From positions 186,001 through 250,000 of the forward strand of contig JALCMG010000001.1 in NCBI GenBank assembly GCA_022648325.1: a stretch of DNA of 64,000 nt, given 5' to 3'. Shown piece after piece: positions 1-9,502 of the stretch (positions are counted from its first letter, which is position 1; every line of letters starts with the position of its first letter). The notes under the pieces are model-generated. The model did not search any database. It worked only from the letters and a program-made list of their open reading frames with translations, and was not told where the DNA came from. Source of the stretch: Olsenella sp. GTDB taxonomy: Bacteria > Actinomycetota > Coriobacteriia > Coriobacteriales > Atopobiaceae. Both the position numbers and the translations under genes were made by a program.

Positions 1-919
1 CGAGCTTCTTGGTTGCCCTGGCCTCGGCCTCCATCTGCTCGTAGCGCTCAAGGCGCGCACGGTTCTTGGCCTGGCGCGCCTTGGGGCTCTGGCGCACCCA
101 CTCCAGCTCGGAGCGCATCTTCTTGGCGCGCTTGGCGTTCTCGCGGCCCTCCGCCTCCAGGCGGGCGGCCTTCTTCTCCAGGTACGTGGAGTAGTTGCCC
201 TCGTAGGGGTAGAGCTGGCCGCGGTCCACCTCGCAGATCCAGCCGGCAACGTCGTTCAGGAAGTAGCGGTCGTGCGTGACGGCCATGACGGCGCCGGGAT
301 AGTTGTGCAGGAACTGCTCGAGCCAGAGGACGCTCTCGGCATCTAGGTGGTTGGTGGGCTCGTCGAGAAGGAGCAGGTCAGGGGCATCGAGGAGCAGGCG
401 GCACAGGGCCACGCGGCGTCGCTCGCCGCCGGAGAGCTGGGTCACCGGGGCGTCCGGGTCTGGGCACTGGAGGGCGTCCATCGCCTGCGAGAGCTGGGAG
501 TCCAGGTCCCAGCCGTTGGCTGCGTCTATCTCGTCCTGGAGGCGGCCCATCTCGGCCATGAGCGCATCATAGTCTGCATCGGGGTTCGCCATCTCCTCGC
601 CGATCTGGTTGAAGCGGTTGACCTTGGCGATAACGTCCGAGAAGGCCATCTCGATGTTCTCGCGCACGGTCTTGTCCTCGTCGAGGGGAGGTTCCTGCTG
701 GAGAAGGCCCACCGAGTAGCCGGGCGTGAGGCGCGCCTCGCCGTTGGAGACGTCCTCGAGGCCGGCCATGACCTTGAGGAGCGTGGACTTGCCCATGCCG
801 TTGGGACCTACCACGCCGATTTTGGCGCCAGGATAGACGCCCACGGTGACGTCGTCGAGGATGACCTTCTCGCCCACGACCTTGCGGGCCTTGTACATCT
901 GGTACACGAACTCTGCCAT
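1..919 (-). CDS. ettA: Energy-dependent translational throttle protein EttA (ABC-F ATPase), C-terminus off the window
   Basis: ABC-F ATPase that binds the ribosomal E site and couples translation to the ATP/ADP ratio. The reverse-strand frame from 919 begins MAEFVYQMYKARKVVGEKV, which matches the EttA N-terminus, and is followed by the Walker A motif GPNGMGKST and the EttA-like stretch GLLQQEPPLDEDKTV. About 306 residues are present out of the roughly 555-560 usual for the family, so the second ATPase domain lies mostly left of the window. Start chosen because AAAGGAGCA lies just upstream of the ATG. It is divergent from the methyltransferase pseudogene, with about 135 bp between them. Confidence 0.9.
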   Translation of the reverse strand, partial: MAEFVYQMYKARKVVGEKVILDDVTVGVYPGAKIGVVGPNGMGKSTLLKVMAGLEDVSNGEARLTPGYSVGLLQQEPPLDEDKTVRENIEMAFSDVIAKVNRFNQIGEEMANPDADYDALMAEMGRLQDEIDAANGWDLDSQLSQAMDALQCPDPDAPVTQLSGGERRRVALCRLLLDAPDLLLLDEPTNHLDAESVLWLEQFLHNYPGAVMAVTHDRYFLNDVAGWICEVDRGQLYPYEGNYSTYLEKKAARLEAEGRENAKRAKKMRSELEWVRQSPKARQAKNRARLERYEQMEAEARATKKL

Positions 920-1054
920 TGCTGCTCCTTTCTCAGGGAGCGTCCCGTCAACAAAGTGAAGAGTACCTTTATAACATGAGTGCATCTTGGGATAGACAAT
1001 ATCTGTCTGATGCGGCCTGTATACTAATTGAAGTCTATCAAGCGAGGGAGGCTT

Positions 1055-2176
1055 ATGCGCTCTTCCGAAAACCAGCAGCCGACTGCCGTCTCCCTTTTTT
1101 CGGGCGCGGGCGGTATGGACCTTGGGTTCACTAAGGCTGGCTTTCGCGTGCTTTTCTCGAATGAAATGGACTCAGATGCAGCAGCCACCTACTGCTCAAA
1201 CACCGCTTAACTCAATCCTGACGTGATGCACGTTGGCGATATTCATGATTTCCTCCCCAAGATGGGCAAGTTCCGTGGTACCGACCTTGTCTTCGGGGGA
1301 CCCCCCTGCCAGGGGTTCTCGGTTGCAGGGAAAATGAACCCCTCTGATGCCAGAAGCGAGCTTGTGTTCACTTTCATGAACGTAGTGGAGAGTATCAAGC
1401 CACGCGTGTTTGTCATGGAGAACGTAAGGGCCCTTGCCAAGCTGTCAAAATGGCAGCCTGTACGAGAGAGACTTTTTGAACAGGCAAGAGAGTTTGGCTA
1501 TGGATGCTGCCTTCTCCTGCTTAACGCTGCTGACTATGGAGTTCCCCAAGCACGAGAGCGAATGTTCTTCATTGGTGCGGCTGGGATGTCATCCTCGATG
1601 GTTGAGGAGCTTATCAAAGACAAACTGTCTAGATGCAGACAGGTACCTCAAACAGCCGGAGAGGTTCTCTCCTCCCTACCGGCGTACGGTTCTGATGGCA
1701 ACCCTGTTACCTGCACCGCTGCAATTCATCTAGCGAAGAACCCAATAATCAGAAGAAGTCCGTACTCGGGATCCCTTCTCTTTAACGGCCGAGGAAGACC
1801 AATGAATCTCAATGCAGTCGCAAAAACTCTTCCAGCGGAAATGGGAGGCAACCACACCCCCATTGTCAATCAGAAACTCCTCGAGAATCCATCTGCTGAG
1901 GATTGGCTTGTCGCGTATCACGCGGCCCTTTGCTCTGGAACCATAGCTCCAGAGACAGCTCGCATTCCCGACGATTATCGAAGACTCACCGTCCGCGAAG
2001 CTGCCGCATTGCAGACGTTCCCCAATGACTACCATTTCTGCAGTAGAGTCGCAAAGCAATACCGTCAAATTGGAAACGCGGTCCCCTGCCAGTTGGCAGA
2101 ACTTGTGGCAGGGGCGGTCGCATCCCAGCTACTTCCTTGCACTAGCAATCAGCGCTCTGAGTTCTTCTCTTGTTGA
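1055..2176 (+). pseudogene. DNA (cytosine-5) methyltransferase, interrupted by an in-frame TAA
   Basis: C5-cytosine methyltransferase, presumably the protective half of a type II restriction-modification system. Motif I ([13 protein letters not shown]), motif IV with the catalytic Cys (GGPPCQGFS), motif VI (ENV), motif VIII (QARER) and motif X (GNAV) appear in order in one reading frame. A TAA at 1208-1210 interrupts the frame between motifs I and IV. Reading resumes in the same frame (NPDVMHVGDIHDF), so this is a nonsense mutation and not a frameshift. Start at 1055 follows GAGGGAGG; ATG 1028 is an alternative. A product restarted downstream would lack the AdoMet-binding motif I. Its 3' end overlaps the convergent nuclease gene by 48 bp. 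Confidence 0.85.
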
Positions 2177-3161
2177 TGTGCTGGTACGCGCCTTTATCTT
2201 GGCATCCGAGAGGATCTGGATTGTATGCTGCCTCACGTCATCTAGATCAACCATGCCGATAACCAACAGTAACGAGTCAACCATGGACTCGAAGCCAACA
2301 CAGCCTCCAAAGACCCCGGCACGCTCCTGCTCTTCATAATCTGTGGACGAGAAAGTCTCATATCCCACAGCGCCCGCGCCATAACCAAAAACGAATAGGA
2401 ACCGAGGAAAACCCGCGTCCCAAGCGTCCTTCGCAGTGCCAAGGACTTCAGCTGCCGAGAATGGCTTGTCTTTCAACTCGAGTGCTGCCAGCCTCTTATC
2501 ACCCTGATAAAGCTCTAGGTCCCCCTGATACTGTCCGCCACGACGTGAAACGTTACTCGGGTATAGGTTCACCGAAAAACCGTCCTCTTCCCTATAAAGT
2601 AGCGACAAGAGAACTGCTACCGCTACGTTAAGCCCTTCACCATCGCGGCCTCTTTGGGCTACGCCACACAAGAACCTTCGGAATGCCGAGAGGTTCACGT
2701 TACCCTGAACAGCAACCTCCTCGACAGCGTTCTCAGATCTGACCTCCTCCAAGCGCTGCTTACACACGTACAGGAAGTACTGATTTCTGTGCAGGACTAT
2801 TGTTATACGGCTGCTTAACTCCTCCGAGAATCCCGCAAAGTACATCGGGCTCAAAGCATCCGTCTCACGATATGACATGCTCGCAGAGACTCCTTGCATC
2901 CCAAGCGCCATTGAGAGTGCTGTTCTTATGCATGGCAAGAATGTTAATCCGCTCGTCGGTGGCTTTCCCCAGCAATTGAGTCATGAGGATATATGGCCAG
3001 GTCTTGGTATGTGTTTCCAAGAGCACATAGTCGACAGCACTTTTTATTTTACAGCCGCTATGTCTTTCAGGATGGAGGCAAACGTCATCCCAAATATCGT
3101 TGAGAAGCAGCGCAGCTTTATTGTTGAACTCAGCATCTACGGTGATTTCCAGTCGTGACAT
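2129..3161 (-). pseudogene. Probable type II restriction endonuclease, frameshifted
   Basis: Two overlapping reverse-strand frames make one protein. The first (98 residues from ATG 3161, preceded by GAGGAGTGC) includes KATDERINILAMHKNS and ends SLCEHVIS at a TGA near 2865. The second continues YRETDALSPMYFAGFSEEL to 2129. A 1-nt deletion or 2-nt insertion near 2868-2880 explains the break. The assignment rests on the convergent overlap with a C5 methyltransferase and on resemblance, from memory, to SacI-type restriction enzymes (the DARSLCEHVI region). The stretch LAALELKDKPFSAAEV could hold a PD-(D/E)XK E-x-K. The identity of the nuclease family is uncertain; the frameshift is clear. Confidence 0.6.
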
Positions 3162-3534
3162 TGCACTCCTCTCAACGATGTTTGAGATAATCGCCCTTCG
3201 TAAACAGCCATGAATCAAACTCCCCGAGAACCTATTTTGTCTAGCTGTCTCAGGCAGTCTCACAAGGATACTTCTCAATGCCTACGGTGAGCCCTAGGAC
3301 GGATGCGGTTCGACGGCAGTCAGCCTCAGCATCGGCACCAATCACCGCGCAAGGCGCGGCCCTTCAACGTTTATGCACAATCGGATGCCGTTGCGTGCCC
3401 AAAACCAGCGGTTTCACCCATGTGTGCATCTTTTCTGTCACCAGCGGTGGCACAATCAGGTTGGATGGGATACACCAGTACGACCTCGGCCAACCCAGCG
3501 GCCGGCATGGTGCACGGAGAACATAGGGGGATAC
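3162..3534. other. Intergenic region upstream of ppaC; no gene seen
   Basis: Lies between the divergent nuclease pseudogene and ppaC. Open frames run through it on the plus strand, but they have no ribosome binding site and no recognisable protein. It should hold the ppaC promoter; I could not pick a convincing -35/-10 pair. Confidence 0.5.
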
Positions 3535-5196
3535 ATGCCTGAGGCAATCCGCAAGATCAACGTCATCGGCCACCTGCATCCAGATACGGACAGCATCTGT
3601 GCCGCCATTTCCTACGCATACCTCAAGAACCAGATCGACGAGCCCATCTACGAGGCCAGGCGCGCGGGCGCCCTCAACCGCGAGACGGCCTTCGTGCTCA
3701 AGCACTTTGGGTTCGAGGAGCCGCCGCTCATCACGTCGGTGACCCCGCAGATCAAAGACATCGTGGTGCAGAAGCAGCCCGGCATCGATGCCGAGATGAG
3801 CCTCTTTGCCGCCTGGAACATGATGCAGGACACCAAGGTTGATACGCTCTGCGTCACCGATGAGGACAAGCACCTCACCGGCCTTATCGCCGTGAAGGAC
3901 ATCGCCAACGCGAACATGGACATCTTCGATGCCGCCATGCTCTCCGAGGCCCAGACCTCCTACAGGAACATCATCGAGACCCTCAACGGAACGCTTCTGC
4001 TGGGAGACCCAAACGGCCGCATGACCCAGGGTCACGTGCGCGTGGGCACCACGCCCGAGATGATGGAGGACACCATCAAGGCAGGCGACATCGTGCTGGT
4101 CACCAACCGCTACGAGACGCAGCAGTTTGCCGTCGAGTGCGACGCCGGCTGCCTTGTGATCTGCTGCAGCGCCAACGTGTCCAAGCGCGTCATCTCCTCG
4201 GCCGAGCACCATGGCTGCACCATCATCACCACGCCGTACGACACCTTCGCCGCCGCACGCCTCATCGGCATGTCCATGCCTGTGCGTGCCAAGATGCTTC
4301 GCAAGGGAATCCTGCAGTTCTCGGTCAACACCACGGTGGATGACGCCCGCAAGGTCATGGCAAAGTCGCGTCACCGCTTCTTCCCCGTCATCGACGAGGA
4401 CGGCTCCTACTATGGCCTGGTGAGTTCGCCCAACCTCATCAACATCAAGCGCAAGCACGTCATTCTCGTCGACCACTCCGAGCGCTCGCAGGCTGTCGAC
4501 GGCCTTGACCAGGCCGAGATCATGGAGATCCTCGACCACCACCGCATTGGCACCATCGAGACAAACGCGCCCGTCTACTACCGCGCCGAACCCGTGGGCT
4601 GCACCTGCACGATCATCTACAGCGCCTACACCGAGGCCGGCGTGGAGATCCCACCCAAGATCGCAGGCCTCATGCTCTCGGCCATCCTCTCCGACACGCT
4701 GATGTTCCGCTCCCCCACCTGCACCGCAAGGGACCGTCACGCAGCAGAGGAGCTGGCCAAGATCTGCGGCGAGGACATCGAGGCGTACGCCGACTCTATG
4801 TTCGAGGCCGGCGCGGACCTCACGGGCCGTACCGCCGAGGAGGTCTTCCACCAGGACTTCAAGGTCTTCAGCCGCGGCAATGCCAAGTTTGGCGTTGGCC
4901 AGGGCAGCTACATGACCAAGAACAGCCGCGTGGCCGCCGAGAACCTCGTGCGCCCGTTCATGGCCGAGGCCGCCAAGGCCGAAGAGCTGCCGATGATCTT
5001 CTACATGTTCACCGACGTAAAGTCGCAGAGCACCGACCTCATGATCTTTGGCAACGGCGCGGAGGACGTGGTTGCGCAGGCCTTCGACGTCAAGCCCAAG
5101 GACGGCATGGCGCTGCTCAAGGGCGTCGTGAGCCGCAAGAAGCAGATCATCCCGCCCATCATGGCGACGCTCCAGAAGATCGACGAGGACGCGTAG
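3535..5196 (+). CDS. ppaC: Manganese-dependent (family II) inorganic pyrophosphatase with CBS and DRTGG regulatory domains
   Basis: Hydrolyses pyrophosphate to orthophosphate in the cytosol. The 553-residue protein has the DHH-family motifs: HPDTDS near residue 14 and DHHRIGTIE about 340 residues in. Between them is an insert of about 230 residues that looks like two CBS domains around a DRTGG domain, as in nucleotide-regulated CBS-PPases. Plain family II enzymes are about 310 residues, so the length fits the regulated subclass. Start at 3535 (MPEAIRKINVIGHLH) follows AGGGGG; an upstream in-frame extension has no family similarity. A PPi-type phosphofructokinase is encoded 30 kb away, so PPi supply and removal may matter to this organism (inference). 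Confidence 0.93.
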   Translation: MPEAIRKINVIGHLHPDTDSICAAISYAYLKNQIDEPIYEARRAGALNRETAFVLKHFGFEEPPLITSVTPQIKDIVVQKQPGIDAEMSLFAAWNMMQDTKVDTLCVTDEDKHLTGLIAVKDIANANMDIFDAAMLSEAQTSYRNIIETLNGTLLLGDPNGRMTQGHVRVGTTPEMMEDTIKAGDIVLVTNRYETQQFAVECDAGCLVICCSANVSKRVISSAEHHGCTIITTPYDTFAAARLIGMSMPVRAKMLRKGILQFSVNTTVDDARKVMAKSRHRFFPVIDEDGSYYGLVSSPNLINIKRKHVILVDHSERSQAVDGLDQAEIMEILDHHRIGTIETNAPVYYRAEPVGCTCTIIYSAYTEAGVEIPPKIAGLMLSAILSDTLMFRSPTCTARDRHAAEELAKICGEDIEAYADSMFEAGADLTGRTAEEVFHQDFKVFSRGNAKFGVGQGSYMTKNSRVAAENLVRPFMAEAAKAEELPMIFYMFTDVKSQSTDLMIFGNGAEDVVAQAFDVKPKDGMALLKGVVSRKKQIIPPIMATLQKIDEDA

Positions 5197-5254
5197 GGGC
5201 TTCCTCACGGGAACCTCATGCACCCTGGACGAGTGCCCGAGTCGAGCAAATCGG

Positions 5255-5346
5255 CTGCGAATGTGTATCCAAACGTCACACATTCGCGGCCGAATCTGTT
5301 GCGACCTGGGGCGCGTCACACAATCGGCAACGAATGTGTTGCGGGC
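5255..5346. repeat. Diverged copy of the 39-bp CGAATGTGT repeat family
   Basis: About 2.3 units of a roughly 39-40 bp repeat lie between ppaC and purL. Each unit pairs a GAATGTGT-type block with a GTCACA..TTCG-type block (for example GCGAATGTGTATCC, then GTCACACATTCG; GAATCTGTTGCGACCTG, then GCGTCACACAATCGG). It matches the perfect tandem array at 35721-35865. There are no unique spacers and no coding potential. Function unknown. Confidence 0.7.
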
Positions 5347-5454
5347 GTCGCGGCTTCCTGCGCCGCAGCCGGCTCTGCCGTAGAATGGTGAGCGTTCCTC
5401 CGGCGTCGCGTCCGCGGCGCAATCAGCCCACACCCAATGGGAAAGGTGGCCTCG

Positions 5455-8400
5455 ATGGTCTCGCGCATCTACGTGGAGAAAAGGGACGGATTCGACGGGG
5501 AGGCGCGGGCGCTCAGCCATGAGCTTAGGCACATGCTGGGCATCTCGTCGCTCACCGGCCTGCGCGTCATCAACCGCTACGACGTCGAGGGCATCTCAGA
5601 GGAGCTCTTCGAGCAGTGCATACCGGTGGTCTTCTCCGAGCCGCAGACGGACCGTGCCACGCGCGAGATGCCCGAGGTTGCCGAGGGCGCGCAGGTCTTT
5701 GCGGTGGAGTCTCTGCCGGGCCAGTTTGACATGCGCGACGCGTCGGCCGCCGAGTGCATCCAGCTCGTCTCGCAGGATAAGCGCCCCACGGTGAGAAGCG
5801 CCAAGGTATACGTGCTAGAAGGCACGCTCGCCGACGACGACCTCGAGGCCATCAAGCACTACGTGATCAACCCGGTCGAGGCGCGCGAGGCGTCGCTCAC
5901 CGCACGCGAGACGCTCGCCACCGCCTATCCGGAGCCGGCGGACGTCGAGGTCCTGGACGGTTTTCTCGACCTGGACGAGAAGGGCATCGAGAACTTCGTG
6001 AGCGACCGCGGCCTTGCCATGGACGTCGCCGACGCCAAGTTCTGCCAGGGCTACTTTGCCCGCGAGGGGCGCGCGCCCACCATCACCGAGATTCGCATGA
6101 TCGACACCTACTGGTCCGACCACTGCCGCCACACCACCTTTGGCACCGCCCTCACCGATATCCAGTTTGACAACCCCCAGGTGGCGGCAGCGTTCCGCCG
6201 CTACATGGACATTCGCCACCGGCTTGGGCGAGACGACAAGTCCGTCTGCCTCATGGACATGGGCACCATTGGCGCCAAGTGGCTGAAGCACACAGGCCAG
6301 CTCACCGGTCTTGACGAGTCTGAGGAGATAAACGCCTGCACCGTGAAGGCTAGGGTCGACGTGAACGGCCGCGAAGAGGACTGGCTCTACCTCTTCAAGA
6401 ACGAGACGCACAACCACCCCACCGAGATCGAGCCCTTTGGTGGTGCAGCGACCTGCATTGGCGGCGCCATCCGCGACCCGCTCTCCGGGCGCAGCTATGT
6501 GTACCAGGCCATGCGCGTGACCGGCGCGGCAGATCCCACCGCACCGGTCTCAAGCACGCTTCCCGGCAAGCTCCCGCAGCGCAAGATCTGCCGCACGGCG
6601 GCGGCGGGCTACTCCTCCTATGGCAACCAGATTGGCCTTGCCACCGGACAGGTCTCCGAGCTCTACCACCCCGGCTACATGGCCAAGCGCATGGAGATAG
6701 GCGCCGTGGTGGGTGCCACTCCCGCAAGCCACGTGCGTCGCGAGTGCCCCGCGCCAGGCGACAAGATCGTGCTTCTCGGCGGTCGTACCGGCCGCGACGG
6801 CATCGGTGGCGCCACGGGCAGCTCCAAGGCGCACAACGTAGAGTCTCTCGAGAAGGACGGCGCCGAGGTCCAGAAGGGCAACGCCCCCACCGAGCGCAAG
6901 CTGCAGCGCCTCTTCCGCCGTGGTGACGCATGCCGCCTCATCAAGCGCTGCAACGACTTTGGCGCCGGCGGCGTGTCGGTTGCCATTGGCGAGCTGGCCG
7001 ACGGCCTGCTCATCGACCTCGACCGCGTGCCCAAGAAGTACGACGGGCTTGATGGCACCGAGCTTGCCATCTCCGAGTCGCAGGAGCGCATGGCCGTGGC
7101 GCTTGCGCCCGAAGACGTGGACGAGTTCCTGGGCTATGCGCGCGAGGAGAACCTCGAGGCCACGGTTGTCGCCGAGGTCACCGAGGAGCCCCGTCTGCGC
7201 ATGTCGTGGCGCGGAAAGACCATCGTGGACGTGAGCCGCGAGTTCCTCTCGTCGAACGGTGCACCCAAGTCCACCTCGGTGCGGGTGTGCGAATCCCACG
7301 AGTACCGCCACGAATGGAGCGGCGAGACGTTCAAGGACAAGATGGTCTCGCTGGTGAGTGACCTCAACGTGGCATCCAACAAGGGCCTCTCCGAGCGATT
7401 CGACTCCACCATCGGAGCCGCCACCGTGCTCATGCCGTTTGGCGGCACAACGCAGCTCACGCCCGCGCTTGGCATGGCAGCCAAGCTTCCCGTTGACGGC
7501 GAGACCACCACGTGCTCGGGCATGGCGTGGGGCTACAACCCCTACCTCATGAGCGAGGATGAGTACACCGGTGCCTACCTGGCAGTTGTTGAGTCGGTCT
7601 CCAAGCTCGTGGCCATGGGCTTCGAGCACAGGAACTTCTACCTCACGTTCCAGGAGTACTTCGAGAAGCTCCGCGACGACCCCAAGCGCTGGGGCAGACC
7701 CACAGCCGCACTTCTCGGCGCGCTCATGGCCCAGCTTGACCTGGGCATTGGCTCCATTGGCGGCAAGGACTCGATGTCCGGCTCGTTCGAGGACCTCGAC
7801 GTGCCGCCCACGCTGGTCTCGTTTGCGACCGGCTTGGGCAAAGTGGGCCGTGTGACCTCGCCGGAGTTCAAGCACGCAGGCGACCAGGTCATTGTCGTTG
7901 TGCCCGGGTACGCCGATGACGGCATCACGCCCAAGGCGGCGTCGCTTCTCGCCACGTTTGACTACGTCGAGAGGCTCATTGGCTCCGGTGCTGCGTGCGC
8001 CGTGAGCACTCCGGGCTACGGCTGCATGGCCGAGGCCGTCTTCAAGATGTGCGTAGGCAACTTCATCGGCCTGCGCGTACGCCCGGAGTTCACCGAGGAG
8101 GCTCTGCTCAATCCCGCGTACGGCAGCTTTGTGATTGAGCTTGTGCAGGATGCCAACCTGCCGGACGCCCCGGCGGGCGTCACTGTGGCGTCGTTTGGCG
8201 AGACGCTGGCCGAGTACGCGCTCTATGCCTGCAGCGAGCGCATGTCCATCCTGAACGACCTGCAGAAGTCCTGGGAAAGCGCGCTTTCTAGCGTCTATCC
8301 GTACCTCGGCAAGGCCGAGGGCCCAGCATGTACGCCCCTCTCGTTTGACGCCGAGAAAGCAGGCGTTACGCCTACGCGCCACACGGCCGGCGCAAGCTTC

Positions 8401-9201
8401 GCCAAGCCGCGCGTGGTAATTCCGGTCTTTCCCGGCACCAACTGCGAGTACGATTCCGCACGCGCGTTCGAGCGCGTGGGCGGCATAGCCAAGACGGTCA
8501 TTGTGAACAACCTCACGCCGCAGGCGGTCTCCGAGAGCGTGGATGCCATGGTGCGCGCAATCCGCGAGAGCCAGATCGTCTTTCTCCCCGGAGGATTCTC
8601 CGGCGGCGACGAGCCGGACGGCTCGGCCAAGTTCATCGTGGCCTTCTTCCGCAACCCCACTGTCACCGAGGCGGTGCGCGACCTGCTCCAGGCGCGTGAT
8701 GGCCTCATGCTGGGCGTTTGCAACGGCTTCCAGGCCCTCATCAAGCTGGGGCTCGTTCCCTACGGCGACATCATCGACGCCCGCGAGGACTCCCCCACCC
8801 TCACCTTCAACCCCATCGGACGCCACCAGAGCCGCCTCGTGCGCACGCGCGTGGCCTCGACCATCTCGCCGTGGCTCTCCAAGTGCAAGGTGGGAGACGT
8901 GCACAACATTGCGATTAGCCACGGAGAGGGACGTTTCGTCTGCACTGCCGACGAGCTGGAGCGCCTTGAGGTTGCGGGACAGATTGCCACGCAGTACGTG
9001 AACGCCGACCGTCTGCCGTCCATGAACCTGCGCTCCAACCCCAACGGGTCCTTCATGGCGGTTGAAGGCATCACCTCGCCCGATGGCCGCGTCCTGGGCA
9101 AGATGGGCCACACCGAGCGCAGCGGTGCGGGCCTCTACAAGAATGTGCCCGGCAACGCGTACCAGCCGCTGTTCGAGGGCGGAGTGAGCTACTTCGCGTA
9201 A
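5455..9201 (+). CDS. purL: Phosphoribosylformylglycinamidine synthase, single-chain PurL with fused glutaminase
   Basis: Fourth step of purine synthesis: FGAR + Gln + ATP gives FGAM + Glu. A 1248-residue single chain carries the synthetase halves and a C-terminal class I glutamine amidotransferase domain that starts near PVFPGTNCEYDSARAF and has its nucleophile Cys in MLGVCNGFQ. The synthetase shows DTYWSDHCRHTTF and KNETHNHPTEIEPFGGAATC. It is the long clostridial-type PurL and not the split PurL/PurQ/PurS form. Start at 5455 (MVSRIYVEKRDGF) is preferred because GAAAGGTGG precedes it; ATG 5437 adds six residues and has no good RBS. It stands alone, with no other pur gene beside it. Confidence 0.95.
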   Translation: MVSRIYVEKRDGFDGEARALSHELRHMLGISSLTGLRVINRYDVEGISEELFEQCIPVVFSEPQTDRATREMPEVAEGAQVFAVESLPGQFDMRDASAAECIQLVSQDKRPTVRSAKVYVLEGTLADDDLEAIKHYVINPVEAREASLTARETLATAYPEPADVEVLDGFLDLDEKGIENFVSDRGLAMDVADAKFCQGYFAREGRAPTITEIRMIDTYWSDHCRHTTFGTALTDIQFDNPQVAAAFRRYMDIRHRLGRDDKSVCLMDMGTIGAKWLKHTGQLTGLDESEEINACTVKARVDVNGREEDWLYLFKNETHNHPTEIEPFGGAATCIGGAIRDPLSGRSYVYQAMRVTGAADPTAPVSSTLPGKLPQRKICRTAAAGYSSYGNQIGLATGQVSELYHPGYMAKRMEIGAVVGATPASHVRRECPAPGDKIVLLGGRTGRDGIGGATGSSKAHNVESLEKDGAEVQKGNAPTERKLQRLFRRGDACRLIKRCNDFGAGGVSVAIGELADGLLIDLDRVPKKYDGLDGTELAISESQERMAVALAPEDVDEFLGYAREENLEATVVAEVTEEPRLRMSWRGKTIVDVSREFLSSNGAPKSTSVRVCESHEYRHEWSGETFKDKMVSLVSDLNVASNKGLSERFDSTIGAATVLMPFGGTTQLTPALGMAAKLPVDGETTTCSGMAWGYNPYLMSEDEYTGAYLAVVESVSKLVAMGFEHRNFYLTFQEYFEKLRDDPKRWGRPTAALLGALMAQLDLGIGSIGGKDSMSGSFEDLDVPPTLVSFATGLGKVGRVTSPEFKHAGDQVIVVVPGYADDGITPKAASLLATFDYVERLIGSGAACAVSTPGYGCMAEAVFKMCVGNFIGLRVRPEFTEEALLNPAYGSFVIELVQDANLPDAPAGVTVASFGETLAEYALYACSERMSILNDLQKSWESALSSVYPYLGKAEGPACTPLSFDAEKAGVTPTRHTAGASFAKPRVVIPVFPGTNCEYDSARAFERVGGIAKTVIVNNLTPQAVSESVDAMVRAIRESQIVFLPGGFSGGDEPDGSAKFIVAFFRNPTVTEAVRDLLQARDGLMLGVCNGFQALIKLGLVPYGDIIDAREDSPTLTFNPIGRHQSRLVRTRVASTISPWLSKCKVGDVHNIAISHGEGRFVCTADELERLEVAGQIATQYVNADRLPSMNLRSNPNGSFMAVEGITSPDGRVLGKMGHTERSGAGLYKNVPGNAYQPLFEGGVSYFA

Positions 9202-9220
9202 GCGCAGTCAGAGGGGGGTA

Positions 9221-9292
9221 GCCGCAGTTGGCCTTCCCCCGATGGTCGAAGAACATCAAGAACACGACCCTCGGGGGAAGGCCAACTGCGGC
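9221..9292 (+). terminator. Very long hairpin after purL
   Basis: The arm GCCGCAGTTGGCCTTCCCCC continues to CGATGGTCG and pairs with CGACCCTCGGGGG and then AAGGCCAACTGCGGC. This makes a stem of about 27 bp with one mismatch around a 16-nt loop. No T-tract follows. It probably ends purL transcription, but the length is unusual for an intrinsic terminator. The remainder of 9202-9502 holds only the promoter region of the next gene. Confidence 0.6.
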
Positions 9293-9502
9293 CCCTCCGG
9301 GGGTCGCTTCCTTACCTGCTGAAGTGCCTGGCGGAGTTTCCGGATGCTGTGGGGCTAAATCTGGACGTTTTCTAGGGCTTCTCGGCTCCAGAATGTCCGG
9401 AATTTGCCCCGCAGTGCCTTGCGCCGCACGATGTCTTGTAACTGCCTGCGAACGGCAGCCGTCCCGCGTATACTGGTTCGCCGGCTATACGAGAGGAGCA
9501 GC

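Noticed and set aside
3364..5532. A 722-codon open frame on the minus strand opposite ppaC
   Set aside because: It is the antisense of a clear pyrophosphatase gene in high-GC DNA, with His/Val-rich composition and no family motif.
6550..9111. Long minus-strand frame opposite purL
   Set aside because: Antisense shadow of a strongly supported gene; no RBS and no recognisable domain.
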